Shown in pieces: positions 9,971 through 21,067 of a stretch of DNA of 64,000 nt; the stretch's first letter is position 1; every line of letters starts with the position of its first letter. Source of the stretch: Bacillota bacterium (GTDB lineage: Bacteria; Bacillota; Clostridia; Ch29); contig JABVCK010000001.1 of NCBI GenBank assembly GCA_013540605.1, forward strand, positions 278,340-342,339, in the 5' to 3' direction. The position numbers and the translations under genes were made by a program. The notes beneath the pieces are model-generated. The model was given only the letters and a program-made list of their open reading frames with translations. It had not been told where the DNA came from and ran no database searches.

Positions 9971-12094
9971 ATGGAAAAGCTTTATGATTTGAGAATATTC
10001 AAAATGGACCTTGCGGGCAGAGAACTTGTAATAGAAGTGGGGAAAATGGCGGGACAGGCAAACGGAGCGGTATTGGTGAGATATGGTGATACGGCAGTCC
10101 TGGTTACCGCAACGGCTTCCGATAAACCGAGGGAGGGTATAGACTTCTTCCCTTTAAGCGTAGATTATGAGGAGAGGTTATATTCGGTAGGAAAGATACC
10201 GGGAGGCTTTATCAAGAGGGAAGGGAAGCCTACCGAGAAAGCCGTGCTGACTTCCCGGCTTATTGATAGGCCGATAAGGCCGCTATTTCCTAAGGGCTAT
10301 AGAAACGATGTACAGGTCATAGCTACGGTCCTGTCGGTTGATCAGAACAATTCTCCGGAAATTGCAGCGATGATAGGATCATCGGCAGCTCTTTCAATCT
10401 CAGACATTCCGTTTATGGGCCCAACGGGATCGGTTGCTGTCGGCCTTGTTGACGGAGAACTGGTCTTGAATCCCAAAATATCGGAACAGGAGAAAAGCGA
10501 CCTGCACCTGGTAGTATCAGGAACAAAAGAGGCGGTTATGATGGTGGAAGCAGGGGCAAACGAAGTCCCTGAAGATGTTATGTTGAACGCCATTATGTTC
10601 GCCCATGAAAAAATCAAAGAAATCGTTGAATTCATAGAAGGAATTGCAAAAGAGCTGGGCAAGGAGAAGATGGAGGTAGTACTATTTGAAGTCGATCCTG
10701 AACTGGAGAAGGAAGTCAGGGAGTATGCAACCGGCAAGATGGTAGAAGCAATACAGACATTAGAAAAGCAGGAAAGAAACGATAACATGGACAGGGTAAA
10801 GGAAGAAACTCTGGAGCATTTTTCAGAGGTTTACCCGGAACGGGAAGCGGAAATCAGCGAAATCATATACAACATAACGAAGGAAGAGGTTAGAAGGCTG
10901 ATAGTAGAAGAGGGAAAAAGGCCCGATGATAGGACTGTAGACCAAATCAGGCCGATTGCGTGCGAAACCGGCCTCTTAGCCAGGACCCACGGCTCAGGCC
11001 TGTTTACAAGAGGGCAGACGCAGGTGTTGACAATAGCCACCCTCGGGGCAATGGGAGATGTGCAGATACTGGACGGGCTCGGATTAGAGGAATTTAAAAG
11101 ATATATGCACCATTATAACTTCCCTCCGTACAGCGTAGGTGAAACCAGATTTTTGAGGGGGCCCGGGAGACGGGAAATTGGGCACGGGGCTCTGGCGGAA
11201 AGGGCACTGGAGCCGGTGATACCCAACGAAGAGGATTTTCCTTATACCATAAGGCTTGTGTCCGAAGTACTAAGCTCCAATGGTTCTACATCGCAGGCCA
11301 GCGTGTGTGGAAGTACCTTAGCCCTGATGGATGCGGGAGTTCCAATCAAGGCACCTGTTGCTGGTATAGCGATGGGGTTGATTAAAGAAGAGGATAAAGT
11401 AGCGATTCTCTCAGATATTCAGGGTATCGAGGACTTTCTCGGAGATATGGACTTCAAAGTAGCCGGAACGGCCAATGGAATTACTGCTATCCAAATGGAT
11501 ATTAAGATAGCAGGTATCGGCAAGGATATCCTTGAAAAGGCCTTGGAGCAGGCAAGACAGGGAAGGTTATACATTCTTGACAAGATGCTTGAAGCAATTC
11601 CAGAGCCCAGACCGGAGATTTCTCCCTATGCGCCGAAGATTATCCGTATGCTGGTTGACCCGGAAAAGATAAGGGAAATCATTGGCCCCGGAGGCAGGAC
11701 GATTAATAAAATAATCAGCGAAACCGGTGTCAAGATAGACATAGAGGACGATGGAAGAGTGTTTATTGCAGCTCCTGACAAAGAATCAGGAGAAAAGGCC
11801 GTCAAAATAATAGAAGCCTTGACCAAGGAAGTTGAGGTTGGCGAGATATACCTAGGAAAGGTTTTGCGTATTACCAGCTTTGGCGCCTTTGTAGAGATAG
11901 CTCCGGGTAAGGAAGGAATGATTCACATCTCGAAGCTTGCCCACAAGAGGGTGGAAAAAGTGGAAGACGTTGTGAAGATCGGCGATGAGGTTCTTGTGAA
12001 GGTTATAGAAATAGATAAGCAGGGGAGGATTAACCTGTCGCGCAAGGATGCTTTACCGAAGGAAGAACGAAACGGGGATGAAACCGAAAAATAG
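9971..12094 (+). CDS. pnp: Polyribonucleotide nucleotidyltransferase
   Basis: RNase PH x2, KH ([13 protein letters not shown]) and S1 domains. Confidence 0.98.
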   Translation: MEKLYDLRIFKMDLAGRELVIEVGKMAGQANGAVLVRYGDTAVLVTATASDKPREGIDFFPLSVDYEERLYSVGKIPGGFIKREGKPTEKAVLTSRLIDRPIRPLFPKGYRNDVQVIATVLSVDQNNSPEIAAMIGSSAALSISDIPFMGPTGSVAVGLVDGELVLNPKISEQEKSDLHLVVSGTKEAVMMVEAGANEVPEDVMLNAIMFAHEKIKEIVEFIEGIAKELGKEKMEVVLFEVDPELEKEVREYATGKMVEAIQTLEKQERNDNMDRVKEETLEHFSEVYPEREAEISEIIYNITKEEVRRLIVEEGKRPDDRTVDQIRPIACETGLLARTHGSGLFTRGQTQVLTIATLGAMGDVQILDGLGLEEFKRYMHHYNFPPYSVGETRFLRGPGRREIGHGALAERALEPVIPNEEDFPYTIRLVSEVLSSNGSTSQASVCGSTLALMDAGVPIKAPVAGIAMGLIKEEDKVAILSDIQGIEDFLGDMDFKVAGTANGITAIQMDIKIAGIGKDILEKALEQARQGRLYILDKMLEAIPEPRPEISPYAPKIIRMLVDPEKIREIIGPGGRTINKIISETGVKIDIEDDGRVFIAAPDKESGEKAVKIIEALTKEVEVGEIYLGKVLRITSFGAFVEIAPGKEGMIHISKLAHKRVEKVEDVVKIGDEVLVKVIEIDKQGRINLSRKDALPKEERNGDETEK

Positions 12095-12114
12095 ATAGCC
12101 AACGCAAAAGATAG

Positions 12115-12182
12115 GCAAAAAGGGACGGCTCTCTTTTTGCTTTTTGCTTTTCAAGCAAAAAGAGAAACCGTCCCTTTTTGCT
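12115..12182. repeat. GGGACGG-type long hairpin, possibly the pnp terminator
   Basis: gcAAAAAGGGACGGctCTCTTTTTGC...GCAAAAAGAGaaaCCGTCCCTTTTTgc. Confidence 0.8.
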
Positions 12183-12238
12183 TTTTTGATGTTTTCTTGA
12201 ATAGATATTATTAAGACAATTTTTGGAGGGATATATTT

Positions 12239-12973
12239 ATGAGAATTATATTCATACGGTCCACCTGGCTAAGACTGACACTGGCTTTGTTCCTGGCTCT
12301 GGCACTCATTTCGGGATTGGCCGTTGTGCTGTTCAGGGCGGGAGTCCGCGGAGAACAGGTGTTTGCAGGTCAACCTATCTATTCAGGCTCGGATTCAAAA
12401 AAAGCCGTAACCTTCACTTGCAACGTCGATTGGGGCAACGAATATATAGAAAACATGCTTGAAGTGATGGCGGAAGAAAATATAGTTACAACCTTCTTTA
12501 TTACCGGCCGTTGGGCCGCTAAGTATCCCGAGCTGACAGCAAGGATAGCCGAAAGTGGCCACATTATTGGAAACCATGGATACTCCCATAGGGACCATTC
12601 AAGGTTGAGTTATGAAGAAAACCTGCAGGAAATCAGAAGGACCCAGGATGAACTGGAATCGGTCATAGGATACAAGCCAAAGTTTTTTGCCCCCCCATCG
12701 GGCGCCTTTAATAAAGACACGCTAAGGGCTGCCGGAGAACTTGGGTGCAAAGTAATCCTGTGGAGTATAGACACAATCGACTGGAAACGGGACGGTACCG
12801 ATAAAATAATTAAAAGGGTTTTTAACAAGCTTCATAATGGCGGGATAATTCTTATGCACCCAACAGACCAAACTGTAGAAGCTCTTCCTGTAATAATTAA
12901 GGAAATACGGAACCAGGGATATGAGATTTTATCCCTGGAATATATAGTAAATTCGATTGAAAATAAACAGTGA
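12239..12973 (+). CDS. ylxY: Polysaccharide deacetylase family protein (YlxY-like)
   Basis: NodB motifs TFFITGRWA, IGNHGYSHRDHS, PPSGAFN, LMHPT; position between pnp and an M16 peptidase as ylxY in Bacillus. Confidence 0.9.
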   Translation: MRIIFIRSTWLRLTLALFLALALISGLAVVLFRAGVRGEQVFAGQPIYSGSDSKKAVTFTCNVDWGNEYIENMLEVMAEENIVTTFFITGRWAAKYPELTARIAESGHIIGNHGYSHRDHSRLSYEENLQEIRRTQDELESVIGYKPKFFAPPSGAFNKDTLRAAGELGCKVILWSIDTIDWKRDGTDKIIKRVFNKLHNGGIILMHPTDQTVEALPVIIKEIRNQGYEILSLEYIVNSIENKQ

Positions 12974-13016
12974 TGCATATATAATTAAATAGTTATCAAA
13001 AAACAGGAGGACAAAC

Positions 13017-14276
13017 ATGCATTATAAGAAGGAAACCTTGCCTAACGGTTTGAGAGTTGTGTTTGAAGAGATTCCCTATGTGCAGTCGCTTAGTATAGGT
13101 ATATGGGTTGGTGCTGGAACTAGGGATGAGGATAGATTCAACAATGGAATATCCCATTTTATTGAACATATGATGTTCAAGGGAACAGAGACAAGAAGCG
13201 CCAAGGACATTGCCGAGCAAGTTGACAATATCGGAGGACAGCTAAACGCATTTACCGGAAAAGAATGTACATGTTACTACGCAAAGGTTCTAAACAGTCA
13301 TCTTGAACTGGCCTTTGACATTTTATCGGATATGATGTTTAGGTCTTTATTCAGCGAAAAGGATATTGAGAAGGAAAAGAATGTTGTTATTGAGGAAATC
13401 AACATGTATGAAGACAACCCCGAAGAGCTGGTGCACGACCTTTATGCAGCAAATATCCTTAAAGGACACTCTCTGGGTTTTCCCGTGCTGGGAACCAAAA
13501 AGACAGTCAAGGCTTATAAAAGAGAGGATATACTTTCGTACCTGAACCGGTTTTACAGGCCGGATAATACTGTTATTTCCGTTGCCGGTAACGCTGATTT
13601 TGAGAGAATAGTAGAGTATGCAAAGGTGTATTTCGGTGAATGGGGAGAAAGGGAGAAGAGCCCGATAGTATTAAATGAACCTTCTCTGAATTTCGGGCAT
13701 CAGGTGAAGAAAAAAGATACCGAGCAGGTGCATTTTTGTCTTGGTTTTAAAGGCCTGGATCAGAGAGATAAAAACCTGTATTCGTTTCTTGCACTTAACA
13801 ACCTGCTGGGCGGTGGTATGAGTTCAAGGCTGTTCCAAAGAATCAGGGAAGAACTCGGGCTTGTGTACTCTGTTTACTCCTATCCCGCAACATACAGCGA
13901 TATCGGCCTTATGACTATATATGCCGGAACCAATCCTGCCCAGCTTGAGAAGGTCTTTTCGTATATCATTGAAGAACTTATCCAACTGAAGGAAAAAGGT
14001 ATATCCGAGGTCGAACTAAGCAGGATAAAGGAGCAGATGAAAGGCAATTATATTCTGAGTATGGAGGGGACCGGAAGCAGGATGTCAGCATTGGGAAAAT
14101 CCGAACTGCTTCTTGATAGAACATTTACCCAGGAAGAAATATTGGAAAAAATTGATATGATTAGCATGGAAAGTTTTATCAGTATCGTTGATGATGTGTT
14201 GAATTTTGAACGGATGGCGGTTACCGTTCTGGGCAACGTTAATAAAAATGTATTAAAGGTGCTGGAGAGTGTATGA
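13017..14276 (+). CDS. M16 family zinc peptidase (MlpA/YmxG-like)
   Basis: HFIEHMMFKGTETR (HxxEH) and NVVIEEINMYEDNPEE. Confidence 0.95.
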   Translation: MHYKKETLPNGLRVVFEEIPYVQSLSIGIWVGAGTRDEDRFNNGISHFIEHMMFKGTETRSAKDIAEQVDNIGGQLNAFTGKECTCYYAKVLNSHLELAFDILSDMMFRSLFSEKDIEKEKNVVIEEINMYEDNPEELVHDLYAANILKGHSLGFPVLGTKKTVKAYKREDILSYLNRFYRPDNTVISVAGNADFERIVEYAKVYFGEWGEREKSPIVLNEPSLNFGHQVKKKDTEQVHFCLGFKGLDQRDKNLYSFLALNNLLGGGMSSRLFQRIREELGLVYSVYSYPATYSDIGLMTIYAGTNPAQLEKVFSYIIEELIQLKEKGISEVELSRIKEQMKGNYILSMEGTGSRMSALGKSELLLDRTFTQEEILEKIDMISMESFISIVDDVLNFERMAVTVLGNVNKNVLKVLESV

Positions 14277-14719
14277 TGCTTACTGTAAAAATCTTTCGCA
14301 ACAAAAATACCAGAGATTTACCCCTTCCCGAGTATAAAAGCAAGGGAGCATCGGGAATGGACCTTCCTGCTGCTGTGGAAGCCCCTGTTACAATAAAACC
14401 TGGGGAGTATTCGATAATTCCCACTGGTATTTATCTGGAGATACCGGAGGGGTACGAAGGCCAGGTAAGACCTCGAAGCGGGCTCGCTGCCAAGTATGGG
14501 GTTACCATACTAAATACCCCCGGGACCATTGACAGTGATTATCGGGGAGAGATAATGGTTATCCTGATAAACCTTGGTAAGGAAAGCTATGTTGTTGAAA
14601 GGGGAGACAGGATTGCACAACTGGTTATAAGTAAACATGAAAGTGTCAGCTTTATTCCGGTATTCTCCCTTGAAGCTACCGACCGCGGAGAGGGAGGCTT
14701 TGGACATACCGGCATATAA
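14273..14719 (+). CDS. dut: dUTP diphosphatase
   Basis: GASGMDLPA, RPRSGLAAKYGV, GTIDSDYRGE, RGDRIAQLVI, RGEGGFGHTG. Confidence 0.97.
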   Translation: MMLTVKIFRNKNTRDLPLPEYKSKGASGMDLPAAVEAPVTIKPGEYSIIPTGIYLEIPEGYEGQVRPRSGLAAKYGVTILNTPGTIDSDYRGEIMVILINLGKESYVVERGDRIAQLVISKHESVSFIPVFSLEATDRGEGGFGHTGI

Positions 14720-14748
14720 GCTGAAAAAGCCGCATAGAATTATACCAG

Positions 14749-14783
14749 CTACGAACTACCAACTACGAACTACGAACTATAAA
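14749..14783. repeat. 7-bp-period array H2 (5 units)
   Basis: ctacgaa ctaccaa ctacgaa ctacgaa ctataaa. Confidence 0.9.
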
Positions 14784-14797
14784 GAGGAGGGATTACT

Positions 14798-15055
14798 ATG
14801 CGGCTGAGCCAAATTGGCGGAAAGGAAATCGTAAATCTAAATACCGGCGAGAGGTTAGGAATAGTAGCAGAGGCTGACCTTGTCGTAGAAGAGGATAATG
14901 GCAGAATAGTGAAAATACTCATCCCGGATGACAGGTTTACGATTTTCAGCGAGAGGGACTATATTGAGGTGCCGTGGGAAAACGTAAGAAAAATCGGGAG
15001 TGATATGATAATAATAGAACAGGAGGAGAGGAAAAGAAAGAAGGGTTTCCGGTAA
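14798..15055 (+). CDS. YlmC/YmxH family PRC-barrel sporulation protein
   Basis: MRLSQIGGKEIVNLNTGERLG. Confidence 0.9.
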   Translation: MRLSQIGGKEIVNLNTGERLGIVAEADLVVEEDNGRIVKILIPDDRFTIFSERDYIEVPWENVRKIGSDMIIIEQEERKRKKGFR

Positions 15056-15150
15056 AGGCTTTTTTTGCACAACTGATGGAAATACTAATATATTATTAAT
15101 ATAATAGTAAGCATATACTATTATATTTTTTGTGTTCGAGGAGGATATAG

Positions 15151-16368
15151 ATGAAAATCATTGTGCAAAAATTTGGAGGAACTTCTGTCAGTACAGTGGA
15201 GAACAGGGCTAAGGCTGTGGAAAAAGTCGCTGCTGCAAAGGCTTCGGGCTGCTTTCCTGTGGTTGTGGTTTCAGCCATGGGAAGACGCGGAGAAGCCTAT
15301 GCAACGGATACCCTTATAGATTTTGCAAGAAACGCTTTTAAAGAGGCAAACCCACGGGAGTTGGATCTAATAATATCCTGCGGGGAAACCATTTCTTCAG
15401 TAATTTTAGCCGCAGAACTGCGGTCAAGGGGAATGGATGCGGCTGCGTTAACGGGGGCGCAGGCAGGAATAATTACCGACAATAATTATGGGAATGCCGG
15501 CGTGCTGAGGGTGGAGACAAAAAACATATACAGGCTCATTGAAAGAGGAAGAATACCAGTCATTACGGGATTCCAGGGGGTTACCGAATACGGGGATATA
15601 ACCACCCTTGGGCGGGGAGGAAGCGATATAACCGCTGCTGTTATCGGCGAAGCCATTAATGCACATCTTGTGGAGATATATACCGATGTTGATGGGGTAA
15701 TGACCGCCGATCCCAGGGTTGTACCGAATGCTAGGGTTATTAAAAGCGTGGACTACAGCGAAGTATTTCAAATGGCGGATTATGGCGCAAAGGTGGTCCA
15801 TCCAAGGGCGGTTGAAATAGCAATGCGTTCCGGCGTTCCCATTGTGATAAAAAACACTTTTTCCGATTCGCCGGGCACATTGATTACAGAGATCAGAAGG
15901 GAATCGGATACGATAGATATGGGGAGCCAGGGCTTGCTGACAGGTATAGCCCATCTGCACGATAGGACACAAATAGTAATTAACCATCAAAACTGCTCCG
16001 ACAGTATGCAGGACGGTATACTGGAAAAACTTGCCGAAATGGGTGTTAGCATTGACCTCATAAATATCTTCACCGACAAAAAGGTGTTTACTATCGATGA
16101 AAAGGATACGGAAAGAGTGAAGGCATTGCTTGAGAAAGAGCAACTGCAATTCGAAATAAACAGCAACTGCAGTAAAGTGACGGTAATCGGAAGCAGAATA
16201 AGGGGCGTGCCGGGGGTAATGGCAAGAATATACAGAACTCTGAGCGCTAAGGGAATCAAAGTATTTCAAACTGCGGATTCCTATACTACCATTTCCGTTC
16301 TAATCAAAACGGAAGATACTGAAAAGGCAGTCATGGCCCTGCACGATGAGTTTAAATTGAGCAGATAA
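15151..16368 (+). CDS. dapG: Aspartate kinase
   Basis: VQKFGGTSVS, GRGGSDITA, two C-terminal ACT domains; next to ymxH-like gene. Confidence 0.93.
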   Translation: MKIIVQKFGGTSVSTVENRAKAVEKVAAAKASGCFPVVVVSAMGRRGEAYATDTLIDFARNAFKEANPRELDLIISCGETISSVILAAELRSRGMDAAALTGAQAGIITDNNYGNAGVLRVETKNIYRLIERGRIPVITGFQGVTEYGDITTLGRGGSDITAAVIGEAINAHLVEIYTDVDGVMTADPRVVPNARVIKSVDYSEVFQMADYGAKVVHPRAVEIAMRSGVPIVIKNTFSDSPGTLITEIRRESDTIDMGSQGLLTGIAHLHDRTQIVINHQNCSDSMQDGILEKLAEMGVSIDLINIFTDKKVFTIDEKDTERVKALLEKEQLQFEINSNCSKVTVIGSRIRGVPGVMARIYRTLSAKGIKVFQTADSYTTISVLIKTEDTEKAVMALHDEFKLSR

Positions 16369-16381
16369 GTAAATTATTTTT

Positions 16382-16420
16382 CCCTCCTTGATAATAATAA
16401 TAGCATCGGGTTAAGGAGGG
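16382..16420 (+). promoter_or_regulatory. Hairpin able to sequester the downstream Shine-Dalgarno
   Basis: CCCTCCTT (16382-16389) pairs with AAGGAGGG (16413-16420), ATG at 16426. Confidence 0.45.
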
Positions 16421-16425
16421 GTTAT

Positions 16426-17025
16426 ATGGATACGTTGATCAAAATCATTGAAAGATGCGAACGGTGCAGAGAGAGAGAAAAGGGAGAAAAGCCCCTGCAC
16501 GGTGAAGGCAACGTTAATGCAAGGGTAGTATTTGTTTGTGAGACACCTCCGGAGTATGCATACTTAACAAAAAGCATGCTGACCGGTCCCGGTGGAAAGG
16601 TACTTAGAGAACTGATTAACCTATCATCTTTAGACATTGATGATATCTATATCACTGCTTTACTGAAGTGTACTCTTTCGGTGCCGGGAGAAAGGGTGCA
16701 CTTCAATATTTCAAGATGCTTCCCGTATTTGGTTAGCCAGCTTCGCAGGATAAAACCCATGGTCATCTGCCCCTTGGGGGGCACCGTACTCAGGATAATG
16801 ACCGGGGATAGACTGTCGCTGAAGGAGCATAGGGGAAAACCCGTAAGCATAAATGATGCGATTTATTTCCCTCTGCTGCATCCGGCTCAAGCCTATTATG
16901 ATTTCAATACAAGGCACAGAATGGAGATGGACATGATATCCCTTGGAAAGCTCTATAGGTCGCTAATTTCGAATAAGGTGAATAGTAATAATATTTTCAC
17001 GCTTAAAGTCAATAATAATAGATGA
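16426..17025 (+). CDS. Uracil-DNA glycosylase superfamily (family 4-like) protein
   Basis: [35 protein letters not shown]. Confidence 0.75.
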   Translation: MDTLIKIIERCERCREREKGEKPLHGEGNVNARVVFVCETPPEYAYLTKSMLTGPGGKVLRELINLSSLDIDDIYITALLKCTLSVPGERVHFNISRCFPYLVSQLRRIKPMVICPLGGTVLRIMTGDRLSLKEHRGKPVSINDAIYFPLLHPAQAYYDFNTRHRMEMDMISLGKLYRSLISNKVNSNNIFTLKVNNNR

Positions 17026-17771
17026 ATCACCGTAGACCGTGGGAGGATAAAAATTTGGACAAAAAAAGAACATTGAAGACAAAAACCAATAAAGAAGAAA
17101 GGGAAAAGCCAAAAGAAACGGCTGCGGAAAACATAAAGGATCTGGGAGTCAGCAATCCACAGCCGTTAAAGTCAAATATATACACCCTCACCATAATAGG
17201 ACAAATAGAGGGTCATATTTTACTGCCCACTCAGAATAAAGCGACAAAGTACGAGCATTTAATGCCGCAGCTGGTGACAGTAGAAGAAAATAAAGAAATT
17301 GAGGGGCTGCTCCTGCTTTTAAATACGGTAGGGGGAGATGTGGAGGCGGGGCTAGCCCTTGCTGAAATGATAGCAAGCCTGTCAAAACCGAAGGTGTCCC
17401 TGGTTCTTGGAGGAGGTCACAGTATCGGAGTCCCCCTTGCAACGGCGGCAGACTACTCTTTTATCGCTCCCACCGCAACAATGACAATTCATCCTATCAG
17501 GATGAACGGGTTGGTTATCGGTGTGCCGCAGACATTCAGATATTTCAGTAAAATGCAGCAGAGGATCACCGAGTTCATTACTAGTCATTCCGGGATAGAG
17601 AAAGAAAAGCTTTTATCTCTAATGACGTCCACGGATGAGCTGGCAAACGATATAGGCACTATACTCGTGGGAAAGGAAGCGGTGGATAATAAGATAATTA
17701 ATGAGGTTGGAGGATTGAAGGATGCTATAAATAAGCTTGCCCAATTAATTGAGGATGCAAAGAAATCGTGA
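17022..17771 (+). CDS. ClpP-like serine protease/translocation-enhancing protein (TepA family)
   Basis: [40 protein letters not shown]. Confidence 0.88.
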   Translation: MNHRRPWEDKNLDKKRTLKTKTNKEEREKPKETAAENIKDLGVSNPQPLKSNIYTLTIIGQIEGHILLPTQNKATKYEHLMPQLVTVEENKEIEGLLLLLNTVGGDVEAGLALAEMIASLSKPKVSLVLGGGHSIGVPLATAADYSFIAPTATMTIHPIRMNGLVIGVPQTFRYFSKMQQRITEFITSHSGIEKEKLLSLMTSTDELANDIGTILVGKEAVDNKIINEVGGLKDAINKLAQLIEDAKKS

Positions 17772-17808
17772 TATAATATTTTAGACTTAACTGGAAGGGG
17801 CGTCACAA

Positions 17809-18645
17809 TTGGATTTATTTAAAGCTGTTTTGCTTGGTATTGTGCAGGGGCTGACTGAATTTTTGCCGATTAGCAGCTCGGGACACCTTGTACTGGCCAG
17901 CGCAATACTAAATATTAAAACTGAAACAGGAATTTTTTTTGAAGTTATGCTTCATGCCGGAACTCTGTTCTCAATTTTTTTTGTATTTCACAAGGATATT
18001 TGTGAGCTAATCAAAGAGTTTATTCTGCTCCTATCCGACTTGACCAGGAGGCGTAGGATTAATTTGAAAAACAATCCCTACCGCAATATGCTGGTTATGA
18101 TGATAGCAGCTACTGTACCTACGGGACTAATTGGAGTTTTCTTCGGAGATGTGTTTGAGAAGGCATTTTCCTCAGTGAGCCTTGTTTCTTTAATGCTTCT
18201 GGTGACGGGAACCCTGGTATTTTTTGCAAACAGGTATGAAGGAGGAAGAAAACAAGCTCAGCATATAGAGGTTAAGGATGCCGTATTCATAGGCCTGTTT
18301 CAGGGTCTTGCGATTACTCCGGGAATTTCGAGGTCCGGTTCTACAATATTTGCAGGCCTTACCAGGGGGTTTAGCAGGGAGCTTGCCACCAGGTTTTCCT
18401 TTATAATGTCCATACCTGCAATAGCCGGAGCTTCCTTGCTGGAGCTAAAGGCTTACATGGGCAGTACGATGCAGGCGGAAGCCCCCATGGGCATACTTAT
18501 CGGTATTCTGGCTGCTGCAATCTCAGGTACCATTGCAATAAAATTTCTGGTTAACCTGTTGAACAAAGGCAAGCTGCATTACTTTTCCTATTACTGCTGG
18601 GCTATTGGTTTGATCGGGCTGACGGCATCATTCCTTGGTCGGTGA
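17809..18645 (+). CDS. uppP: Undecaprenyl-diphosphate phosphatase
   Basis: GIVQGLTEFLPISSSGHL, LAITPGISRSGSTI; TTG start. Confidence 0.97.
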   Translation: MDLFKAVLLGIVQGLTEFLPISSSGHLVLASAILNIKTETGIFFEVMLHAGTLFSIFFVFHKDICELIKEFILLLSDLTRRRRINLKNNPYRNMLVMMIAATVPTGLIGVFFGDVFEKAFSSVSLVSLMLLVTGTLVFFANRYEGGRKQAQHIEVKDAVFIGLFQGLAITPGISRSGSTIFAGLTRGFSRELATRFSFIMSIPAIAGASLLELKAYMGSTMQAEAPMGILIGILAAAISGTIAIKFLVNLLNKGKLHYFSYYCWAIGLIGLTASFLGR

Positions 18646-18646
18646 T

Positions 18647-18695
18647 CTGCGACCTGTGACCTGTGACCTGTGATCTGTGAACTAACATCTGTACT
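18647..18695. repeat. 7-bp-period array H3 (7 units) starting 2 nt after the uppP stop
   Basis: ctgcgac ctgtgac ctgtgac ctgtgat ctgtgaa ctaacat ctgtact. Confidence 0.9.
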
Positions 18696-18698
18696 AAG

Positions 18699-18717
18699 AA
18701 GCGCCAATGGCGCTTTT
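18699..18717 (+). terminator. uppP terminator
   Basis: AAGCGCC-aat-GGCGCTTTTA. Confidence 0.6.
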
Positions 18718-18795
18718 AGTATTGCACGGCTTATATCGGGCAATATTAAGAGGATTTTCTCGAGGCATGTAGAAATAACATTTGAGGTGATTATT

Positions 18796-21054
18796 GTGGC
18801 CGTCAAGAAGAAAAATAACAAGAAAAAAGAAAAATTAAGATATGAAGTTATTGGCATTGTCCTGATCGCTGTGTCAATATTGATAATGATGGGGCTTTAC
18901 AAGAGCACCGCCGGGATTTTTGGAAGCCTGGTAAGGGACTACTTTTTTGGATTGTTCGGATTGGGAGCCTATGGTATCCCTATACTGCTATTTGTCGGAG
19001 GAGCATTATACGTTGCCCGGACACAGCCGATAAAAATCGAGAGCAAAGCACTATCGCTGATACTGCTTTATATATCGGGGGTTACCTTGATACATTTGAT
19101 TACAGCAGACGGCCAGCTTGTTGCAGTGAGGGATAACCTGACCTTTTTTCAAAATATGAGGGAAAACATAAGTATTGCATATCGCTATGGTTTGGAAAAG
19201 CAAGGAGGGGGTTTGTGCGGTGCCCTTGTTTCGGTCCTGCTGGTTAAAGCAGTAGGAGCTGCAGGGAGCAAAGTGATACTGATATCGCTGCTGCTGATTG
19301 CCTTTACAGTGGTTACCGGACGTTCAGCAGTATATATGCTTACTAGGATGCTAAAGGGCTTATTCAGTGCTTCAAAGGCTGTTTTTGGCGCACTGAAGGG
19401 CTTTGTAATGGTACCGGTGAAAGAAGAAACAAAGGCAAACAAGATGAGTTCGGAAGAAAAAAAGATCAGGCCCGACATGGAGCAAATGGATAGAAAAATT
19501 GAAGATAAGATCAAAATACTGGATTTTTCATCTGTCATTCAGGACCGGGCTGAGACCGCTGCCGCCAGGAGCAGGGATCACGATGACGTTGAAGTTAATC
19601 TGAATAAGCCGAACAATATCAGGGAGTATTCAGGCTATAGGCTACCTTCGGTTAGCCTGTTGAATTCCTTTGAAGGAAAAGCAGGGGGCAGTCGCAAGGA
19701 CCTGCTGAACAGCGCAAAGAAGCTTGAAGAAACGCTAAACACCTTTGGGGTAGAGGCGAAGGTTGTTCAGGTCAGCGTTGGTCCCGCTATTACCAGATTT
19801 GAGATACAGCCCAGCCCCGGTGTTAAGGTGAGCAGGGTAATAAACCTGGCCGATGATATTGCACTGAATATGGCCGCTACATCGGTCAGGATAGAAGCTC
19901 CAATCCCGGGAAAATCCGCGATAGGCCTTGAGATACCGAACAGGGAAGTTTCACCGGTTTCATTGAAAGAAATAATTGAAAGTAGCAGCTTCATGAACCA
20001 TCCTTCAAACATTGCCGTAGCACTCGGTAAAGACATAGCAGGGAATCCCGTTGTTGCTGACCTGAGCAAAATGCCGCATTTGCTGATAGCCGGGGCTACC
20101 GGCTCAGGCAAAAGCGTATGCATAAACTGTATTATTACCAGTTTGCTTTTCAAAGCCTCGCCTGCCCATGTCAAATTAATAATGGTAGACCCAAAGATGG
20201 TTGAATTGAACAATTTTAACGGCATACCTCATCTGCTGGCACCGGTTGTCACCGACCCGAGAAAGGCGACAAACGTCCTTAACTGGGCTGTACAGGAAAT
20301 GACTAACAGGTACAAGGAATTTGCGCGGATAGGTGTAAAGGACCTGTTCAGGTACAATCAGGTAAAGCAGTTGGAGAATTGGGGCGAGTACATGCCGCAG
20401 ATTGTCGTTATAATAGATGAACTGTCAGACCTGATGATGGTTTCACCTGCGGAAGTAGAGGATTCAATATGCAGACTGGCGCAGATGGCAAGGGCGGCAG
20501 GCATTCATCTGGTGATTGCGACACAAAGGCCTTCGGTGGATGTAATAACCGGAGTCATTAAAGCAAATATTCCATCAAGGATTTCGTTTGCAGTGTCATC
20601 ACAGGTGGATTCCAGGACCATCCTCGATATAAACGGTGCCGAGAAGCTTCTTGGAAAAGGGGATATGTTGTACTGTCCTGCCGGGGAGTTGAAACCTATA
20701 AGAATACAAGGGGCCTTAGTCGATGAAGACGAAATTGAAAGGGTTGTAGCTTTTATTAAGAGCCAGGTGGATGCGGAATACAGCGACGAGGTTTTGGAAG
20801 CTACGAGACCTAAGGAAAATGATAATGACGAATGGGACGAGCTTCTGCCGACTGCGATTGAAATCGTAGTGGAGCACCAGCAGGCGTCTGCCTCGCTGCT
20901 TCAGAGAAAATTAAAAATCGGTTATTCCCGTGCTGCCAGGATAGTAGACCAGATGGAGGAGAGGGGGTTAGTAGGCCCCCATGAAGGAAGTAAACCAAGA
21001 AGGGTATTGATAAGCAGAGAAGCCCTTGAAGAAATGACTAACCCAAGCGATTGA
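18796..21054 (+). CDS. ftsK: DNA translocase FtsK/SpoIIIE
   Basis: Four N-terminal TM segments, GATGSGKSVCINCII, C-terminal gamma winged helix; GTG start at 18796 (gaggtg RBS) preferred over 18670, which would cross array H3 and a terminator. Confidence 0.95.
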   Translation: MAVKKKNNKKKEKLRYEVIGIVLIAVSILIMMGLYKSTAGIFGSLVRDYFFGLFGLGAYGIPILLFVGGALYVARTQPIKIESKALSLILLYISGVTLIHLITADGQLVAVRDNLTFFQNMRENISIAYRYGLEKQGGGLCGALVSVLLVKAVGAAGSKVILISLLLIAFTVVTGRSAVYMLTRMLKGLFSASKAVFGALKGFVMVPVKEETKANKMSSEEKKIRPDMEQMDRKIEDKIKILDFSSVIQDRAETAAARSRDHDDVEVNLNKPNNIREYSGYRLPSVSLLNSFEGKAGGSRKDLLNSAKKLEETLNTFGVEAKVVQVSVGPAITRFEIQPSPGVKVSRVINLADDIALNMAATSVRIEAPIPGKSAIGLEIPNREVSPVSLKEIIESSSFMNHPSNIAVALGKDIAGNPVVADLSKMPHLLIAGATGSGKSVCINCIITSLLFKASPAHVKLIMVDPKMVELNNFNGIPHLLAPVVTDPRKATNVLNWAVQEMTNRYKEFARIGVKDLFRYNQVKQLENWGEYMPQIVVIIDELSDLMMVSPAEVEDSICRLAQMARAAGIHLVIATQRPSVDVITGVIKANIPSRISFAVSSQVDSRTILDINGAEKLLGKGDMLYCPAGELKPIRIQGALVDEDEIERVVAFIKSQVDAEYSDEVLEATRPKENDNDEWDELLPTAIEIVVEHQQASASLLQRKLKIGYSRAARIVDQMEERGLVGPHEGSKPRRVLISREALEEMTNPSD

Positions 21055-21067
21055 AAGGAGCAATCCG

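Noticed and set aside
15448-16269. 273-aa minus ORF opposite dapG
   Set aside because: Shadow ORF; Cys/His/Tyr-rich composition typical of antisense translation
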